Source: JBOHWJ01 sp050736615
Lineage (GTDB): Bacteria; Desulfobacterota; Binatia; Binatales; Binataceae
Direction of reading: 5' to 3'
Length of the DNA stretch: 10,252 nucleotides
Assembly: GCA_050736615.1 (NCBI GenBank)
Contig: JBOHWL010000094.1
Span: 1 to 10,252, forward strand
Shown: piece after piece, positions 6,675-10,252 of the stretch
Layout: each line of letters begins with the position of its first letter
How positions within the stretch are numbered: the first letter of the stretch is position 1
Translations under genes and position numbers: made by a program
The notes under the pieces: model-generated
Told to the model about the DNA's origin: nothing
Database searches by the model: none
What the model saw: the letters and a program-made list of their open reading frames with translations, nothing else

Positions 6675-6866
6675 ATGATTATCTGCCTGTGCAATCGACT
6701 CTCGGAAAGCCAGATACGGCATGCCGCCGAGACTCACCGATGTGAGCCGTCGGAGATTTACCGCGCGCTGGGGTGTGCGCCGAAATGCGGAAAGTGCGTG
6801 CCGCTGGTTTGCGAGATCGTGCGGCGCACCGAATCGTGCGAATCCGCGGCCGAAGAGCTTGCGTAA
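6675..6866 (+). CDS. bfd: Bacterioferritin-associated ferredoxin (Bfd)
   Basis: The 63-residue protein has its four iron-sulfur ligand cysteines at 4, 6, 38 and 41 (MIICLCNRLS and GCAPKCGKC), the same numbering as E. coli Bfd, which is 64 residues long. Bfd carries a [2Fe-2S] cluster, docks on bacterioferritin near its haem, and passes electrons in to reduce stored ferric iron so that it can be released in the cytoplasm. The helix between the pairs and the CGKC turn match the family, and there are extra cysteines at 23, 34, 46 and 55. The gene is 64 bases ahead of bfr on the same strand, so a shared transcript is likely. The ATG at 6675 has only a modest purine-rich site (AGAGAAGAG) upstream. 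Confidence 0.93.
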   Translation: MIICLCNRLSESQIRHAAETHRCEPSEIYRALGCAPKCGKCVPLVCEIVRRTESCESAAEELA

Positions 6867-6930
6867 ACCGCGCGACCTCCCCTAAAACTTAATTCAGTTC
6901 CATCCCACCGCATCGGTCCTGGAGGATTTC

Positions 6931-7407
6931 ATGCGCGGCGACCCGACCGTTCTCCAACATCTCAATCTTGTACTGAAGAATGAACTGACCGCGATCAATC
7001 AGTATTTCCTGCACGCACGCCTGTTACGCCATTGGGGTGTGACCCGGCTCGGGGCGTACGAGTACAAGGAATCGGTTGACGAAATGAAACACGCTGATCG
7101 CGTGATCGAACGCGTGCTGTTGCTCGACGGCTTACCCAATCTGCAGGATTTGGACAAGCTGTTGGTGGGCGAGAGCGTTCAGGAAGTGCTTGACGCCGAC
7201 CTTAAGCTCGAGCTACGGGCGGTGCCGGCGTTGCGTGAAGCGATTAGCTATTGTGAAGGGGTGCGCGACTTTGTAAGCCGCGATCTCCTAAGCGACATCC
7301 TCCAAGCGGAAGAAGATCATATCGATTTTATCGAGATCCAACTCGGGTTGATCGCCAAAATTGGCGTGCAGAACTACATTCAACTGCAATCGGCCAGCGC
7401 GGAATGA
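6931..7407 (+). CDS. bfr: Bacterioferritin (haem-binding ferritin, iron storage)
   Basis: The 158-residue product is the same length as E. coli Bfr and nearly collinear with it, from NELTAINQYFLHAR (17-30) through DEMKHADRVIER (50-61) to VQNYIQLQ (146-153). All ferroxidase ligands are present at E. coli positions: Glu18, Glu51, His54, Glu94, Glu127 and His130. Met52, which ligates haem b between subunits, is also kept, so this is a catalytic, haem-binding subunit. Twenty-four subunits form a shell that oxidises ferrous iron and stores it as a mineral in the cytoplasm. GGAGG (6921-6925) lies five bases before the ATG and fixes the start. bfd directly upstream supplies the electron partner for iron release. 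A palindromic element begins 12 bases after the stop and may end the transcript. Confidence 0.97.
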   Translation: MRGDPTVLQHLNLVLKNELTAINQYFLHARLLRHWGVTRLGAYEYKESVDEMKHADRVIERVLLLDGLPNLQDLDKLLVGESVQEVLDADLKLELRAVPALREAISYCEGVRDFVSRDLLSDILQAEEDHIDFIEIQLGLIAKIGVQNYIQLQSASAE

Positions 7408-7418
7408 CAAGCGACAGG

Positions 7419-7556
7419 GAAGCTCTGCACAACCGGTTGTCATTCTGAACGGAGTCTGCGAAGTGAAGAATCCCGGTCAAAAGCTCGCAAAAGCAAAAAG
7501 ATCCGGGATTCTTCGCTGCGCTCAGAATGACAGAATTACCCCTTGTGCAGAGGTTC
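7419..7556. repeat. Nested palindromic intergenic element (MITE/REP-like)
   Basis: Three sets of inverted arms nest inside one another. The outer arms are CTCTGCACAA (7423-7432) with TTGTGCAGAG (7543-7552), extendable to 7419 and 7556 with one mismatch. The middle arms are GTCATTCTGA (7439-7448) with TCAGAATGAC (7522-7531). The inner arms are GAAGAATCCCGG (7465-7476) with CCGGGATTCTTC (7503-7514). The centre (7477-7502) is A-rich. There is no coding content and no clear target-site duplication. The middle and inner core resembles dispersed palindromic repeats I recall from several environmental phyla; copy number here is unknown. Right after bfr, it could also act as a transcription end or RNA-stabilising hairpin. 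Confidence 0.75.
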
Positions 7557-7697
7557 GCTAGAGGGGCGTTCGAGCCGCTTCGCTACGCGACCCCTGAAGT
7601 TCTGTCCTGAGGCCGCCCGTTCGTCTCTTCCGTCACGCTCGCGCCCTTTTTGCGCACCCGTGTAAGATGACGGTTGAATAATCGGAGTGCGGAACTC

Positions 7698-8549
7698 ATG
7701 ACACTTGAGTCGCTGCTGGGCCCATCACCGCCGCAGATGGCTTATTCATGGTGCGGCCATGCGGCGGCTGGCCCGCTTCCTGGCCTCGTGATTGATGCCG
7801 GCATTGTGGCTCTCGCCGCGCTTTATGCGGCCGTCGCGCTGGGCGGTTCCCGCCGTCCGCGGCGCGGGCAGGTTGCGGCCTTTGCGGCAGGGCTGATGCT
7901 GATGGCGGGCGTCATGAGCGGGCCGTTGGAGCGGCTGGCACTCGATCGTCTTTTTACCGCCTACATTGCGCAGCAAATCGCGCTGGTGATGTTAGTGGCG
8001 CCGCTGCTGCTGCTGGGTACACCCGATTGGATGCTGCGTCCGCTGTTGGCGAACCGGTTCGTTGCGCCGCTATGGCGACGAATCACCCACCCTTTCCTGA
8101 CGGTGCTGATTTTCGCGGCTTTCTTTGCGTCAATTCACTTTCCGGCGATCTGTAATCGGGTATGTCACGTCCACCAGTTTTATTACGGTATTCGGCTAAT
8201 GTTGCTGGTGGTTGGTGTGCTGTTGTGGTGGCCGATACTAAGTCCGCTGCCGGAGTTTCCGCGCCTCTCGTATCCAGTCCAGATTCTTTATTTGTTTTCG
8301 CTGACTATTCCGATGGTCGCGATTAGCGCGCCGATAACGTTTTCGCGCTCGATCCTGTACACATTTTACGCGGAAGGCGCCCATCCTTGGGGGATTCCAC
8401 CGCTGGAAGACCAGGCGCTGGGAGGCCTGTTGATGTGGGTCGGGGACGGTTTTTATATCCTCAGCGTGATCACGGTCATTTTTTTCCGCTGGATGGCGCA
8501 CGAGGCGAGTGATGGGCCGTTAGCTTCGGCAACTCAAAGCCAAGTATGA
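7698..8549 (+). CDS. ctaG: CtaG-type cytochrome c oxidase assembly membrane protein
   Basis: The start is placed at the ATG at 7698, where GGAG (7684-7687) lies ten bases upstream; an in-frame TTG at 7674 would add eight residues. The 283-residue protein has about seven membrane helices, near residues 28-49, 57-74, 88-107, 132-148, 163-182, 193-213 and 240-264. It carries landmarks of the caa3_CtaG family: APLLLLGTP (101-109), WWPILSPLPEFPRLSYPVQ (177-195), ISAPITFS (209-216) and EDQALGGLLMW (237-247). Members help assemble haem-copper oxidase, probably in copper delivery to the Cu centres, in the inner membrane. This is not the Cox11 type of CtaG, which has a single helix and a periplasmic domain. 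No oxidase subunits adjoin it here, so its partner complex lies elsewhere. Family assignment is firm; the exact role is inferred. Confidence 0.88.
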   Translation: MTLESLLGPSPPQMAYSWCGHAAAGPLPGLVIDAGIVALAALYAAVALGGSRRPRRGQVAAFAAGLMLMAGVMSGPLERLALDRLFTAYIAQQIALVMLVAPLLLLGTPDWMLRPLLANRFVAPLWRRITHPFLTVLIFAAFFASIHFPAICNRVCHVHQFYYGIRLMLLVVGVLLWWPILSPLPEFPRLSYPVQILYLFSLTIPMVAISAPITFSRSILYTFYAEGAHPWGIPPLEDQALGGLLMWVGDGFYILSVITVIFFRWMAHEASDGPLASATQSQV

Positions 8550-8561
8550 TTGAAGTATAAT
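8533..8561 (+). promoter_or_regulatory. Possible sigma-70 type promoter upstream of the phospholipase D gene
   Basis: A perfect TATAAT at 8556-8561 lies just after the ctaG stop and about 80 bases before the next ATG. At a 17-base spacing the -35 position reads CTCAAA (8533-8538), a poor match, so the site is weak or activator-dependent if real. Confidence 0.25.
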
Positions 8562-8640
8562 CTCGCTGTACCAATCGTCCTAACATGCTCGCGCTCCGCA
8601 TTCTCCGCGACCTGGTTTCACATACGGTTACGCTTGGCCG

Positions 8641-10095
8641 ATGAACTCGGGACGGCCGGACCACGGGCGCAAGCGCCTTTTCAGCCTTCCAAAACAGGTC
8701 GGGCACTTCGAGAATGCCGCGTTGCTGGCGGTGCTCCTCGCGGTTTTAAGCGGATGCGGCACATTGCCGAATGCCAACCGGCTGAGCACTTCCAGGATAC
8801 TTTACGACATCTCACCGCGCTTTGTCGGCGCGCAGGGGCCGCTCACCTACAAGCAAGGTCAGAAGATACTGGCGCGGCTCAAACGCCGGCAGCATGTCCG
8901 CAGTGATATGCTCGGCAGGCATCTGGCGTTCGAACAGGCGATTAGCGGCAGTCCCTTGATTCTGGGCAACAAGGTCACGCTTGTGGAGAACGGGCCGGCC
9001 ACTTACAAGGCGATGCTGGACGAGATCACAAAAGCGAAACACAATATCAACTTCGAAACCTACATCTTCTCGGACGACCCAATCGGCCAACGCTTCGCCG
9101 ACGCGCTGCTTGCCGCGCGGCGCCGCGGTGTCGTGGTCAATATTATTTACGATTGCGCGGGCTCATTTTTCACGCCGGATGCTTTTTTTGAGCGCATGCG
9201 TGACGCCGGCATCCGAGTGGTGCCGTTCAATCCATTATCGCCAATCTCGCGGCGGATTTTGTCGTTCAAGAGCAGTTGGTCGCCGGAACACCGTGACCAT
9301 CGCAAGTTGCTGGTGGTCGATGGCAAGGTCGCCTTCACCGGTGGCATCAATATCTCAAATGTCTATTGCAACAGCGCTTGTGTTGAACAAACGCCGGACC
9401 AGATTCTCGATTATTGGCGTGACACCGATGTGGAAATACATGGTCCGGCGGTAGCCAGCCTGCAGCATCTGTTCATCGATTCATGGCGTAGTCAGAAGTC
9501 CGGACCGCTGCCCGTCAGCGACTATTTTCCCCAACTCTTTCGCCGGGGCGATGATATCACACGTGTGATTGGCAGCGTGCCTGAACAATCCAGCGTGCTT
9601 TATGTCACGCTGATCTCAGCGATTAACAATGCCGAAACGAATATATACATCACGGATGCTTATTTCGCGCCGAATCATCAGATGATCAAAGCATTGGAGC
9701 AAGCCGCTCTGCGCGGCGTCGACGTCCGCCTGCTGCTTCCGGGTGAAAGCGATCATCCGATCGTGGCGGACGCCTCACGCTCGCATTATACGGCGCTGAT
9801 GGACGCGGGGGTGAAGATTTATCAATGGCGCGGCGATATGCTACACGAGAAAACCGCGACTATTGATCGTGTGTGGTCGACGGTGGGCACCTCGAATCTC
9901 GACTGGTGGAGCCTCGCGCGCAATAACGAACTCAACGTGGTGATCCTGAGCTACTCTTTCGCCAGTGAGATGGAGGTCATGTACGCCAACGATTTAGAAA
10001 ACTCCATCCGCATAGATCCCGAAAAATGGCGCAAACGCCCGTGGCGCGAGCGGGTCAACGAGGCCATGGCCCGTTTCATCGAACCGATGCTGTAA
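8641..10095 (+). CDS. Phospholipase D / cardiolipin synthase family lipoprotein
   Basis: The 484-residue protein begins with a basic n-region (RKR), a hydrophobic core AALLAVLLAVL (26-36) and lipobox LSGC (36-39), so Cys39 should be lipidated and the enzyme anchored outside the cytoplasm. Two complete HKD motifs follow. HKD1 is HRKLLVVD (220-227, His220/Lys222/Asp227) with GGINIS (234-239), and HKD2 is HEKTATID (402-409, His402/Lys404/Asp409) with GTSNLDWWS (416-424). The paired His residues form a phosphatidyl-enzyme intermediate in this superfamily, which transfers or hydrolyses phosphodiester headgroups. The architecture resembles ClsC-like synthases, and the spacing between motifs is normal. 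Absence of N-terminal transmembrane helices and presence of a lipobox argue against ClsA. Substrate, cardiolipin or other, is not determinable. It lies 91 bases after ctaG with no obvious functional tie. ATG 8641 gives a suitable signal peptide but lacks a clear ribosome binding site. Confidence 0.9.
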   Translation: MNSGRPDHGRKRLFSLPKQVGHFENAALLAVLLAVLSGCGTLPNANRLSTSRILYDISPRFVGAQGPLTYKQGQKILARLKRRQHVRSDMLGRHLAFEQAISGSPLILGNKVTLVENGPATYKAMLDEITKAKHNINFETYIFSDDPIGQRFADALLAARRRGVVVNIIYDCAGSFFTPDAFFERMRDAGIRVVPFNPLSPISRRILSFKSSWSPEHRDHRKLLVVDGKVAFTGGINISNVYCNSACVEQTPDQILDYWRDTDVEIHGPAVASLQHLFIDSWRSQKSGPLPVSDYFPQLFRRGDDITRVIGSVPEQSSVLYVTLISAINNAETNIYITDAYFAPNHQMIKALEQAALRGVDVRLLLPGESDHPIVADASRSHYTALMDAGVKIYQWRGDMLHEKTATIDRVWSTVGTSNLDWWSLARNNELNVVILSYSFASEMEVMYANDLENSIRIDPEKWRKRPWRERVNEAMARFIEPML

Positions 10096-10123
10096 TGTCC
10101 GTCCTGTCGCAAAACTTGCCGGT

Positions 10124-10252
10124 TTAGGTCTCTGGAGTCGATTTTTCTTTTTCGACGCCGTCATGCTCAAGCTGAAACGCGCGACAGAGCCGGACGCTGA
10201 TAATCAGGCCAAGCATCATGGATGGCACATGGATTGTATCACTGCCATATAA
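10124..10252 (-). CDS. Probable C-terminal fragment of an unrecognised membrane protein (runs off the right edge)
   Basis: On the minus strand a frame is open from the right edge to a TAA at 10126-10124, giving 42 residues. It contains the hydrophobic stretch SMMLGLIISVRLCRAF, then a polar acidic/lysine tail HDGVEKEKSTPET. That looks like a last membrane helix followed by a cytoplasmic tail. The gene would converge on the phospholipase D gene with 28 bases between the stops. A competing 29-codon plus-strand frame (MLKLKRATEPDADNQAKHH onward, ending at 10252) is less protein-like. I do not recognise a family, and the call rests on composition and an open frame only. Confidence 0.38.
   Translation of the reverse strand, partial: LYGSDTIHVPSMMLGLIISVRLCRAFQLEHDGVEKEKSTPET

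Noticed and set aside
7419..7556. CRISPR-like repeat unit
   Set aside because: The arms are inverted rather than direct, and there is no regular repeat-spacer series or cas gene.
7361..7561. 66-codon frame overlapping the end of bfr and the palindromic element
   Set aside because: It begins inside bfr in another frame and mostly translates the repeat.
7562..7595. AGGGG / CCCCT inverted repeat upstream of ctaG
   Set aside because: Only five bases pair before mismatches in a 24-base loop; too weak to call a terminator or element by itself.
8981..9454. 157-codon plus-strand frame inside the phospholipase D gene
   Set aside because: It is a Ser/Arg/Thr-rich out-of-frame translation across HKD1, with no start signal.
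10223..10238. Sigma-54-like promoter TGGCAC-N5-TTGTA near the right edge
   Set aside because: The invariant GC at -12/-13 reads GT, no downstream gene is visible, and the site falls inside a possible minus-strand coding fragment.

Overview
The window is bacterial chromosome from what looks like a free-living Gram-negative organism of moderate to fairly high GC. The Gram-negative reading rests on an NtrC-class sigma-54 activator, a lipobox-type phospholipase D lipoprotein, and a haem-type bacterioferritin with its ferredoxin. Gene spacing is loose, with several AT-richer gaps of 500 to 800 bases. A palindromic intergenic repeat built around a GTCATTCTGA / GAAGAATC core resembles repeats I associate with soil and environmental phyla such as Acidobacteriota or the former Deltaproteobacteria. 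I cannot place the organism more precisely.

Layout, left to right. The minus-strand 5' end of a secreted protein runs off the left edge (1-117). Then come a Mug/TDG-type DNA glycosylase (662-1183) and a crotonase-fold enoyl-CoA hydratase/isomerase (1251-2084), both on plus. A gene-poor stretch follows that holds a possible decayed gene end and a very strong GC hairpin (about 2392-2584). Next is a mannose-1-phosphate guanylyltransferase-like nucleotidyltransferase (2873-3874). It converges, across a long hairpin at 3878-3937, on a minus-strand single-domain response regulator (3989-4375). A 767-base AT-rich gap separates that regulator from a divergent, complete NtrC-family sigma-54 response regulator (5143-6504).

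The right part starts with an iron-storage pair: bfd (6675-6866) and bfr (6931-7407). The pair is followed immediately by a roughly 138-base nested palindromic element (7419-7556). Then come a CtaG-type cytochrome oxidase assembly membrane protein (7698-8549) and a lipoprotein with two HKD motifs of the phospholipase D / cardiolipin synthase superfamily (8641-10095). The right edge holds a probable minus-strand C-terminal coding fragment (10124-10252).

The one clear functional unit is bfd-bfr. Bacterioferritin oxidises and stores iron, and Bfd delivers electrons to release it. A weak Fur-box-like sequence lies upstream. The two response regulators are divergent and have no histidine kinase nearby, so their partners must lie elsewhere. 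The other genes look like independent housekeeping or accessory genes. I found no CRISPR array, defence island, prophage, insertion sequence with transposase, tRNA or rRNA, and no convincing new multi-gene system. The best leads are the palindromic element, the crotonase lacking one catalytic glutamate, the gene remnant with its hairpin, and the unusual gap between the two regulators.
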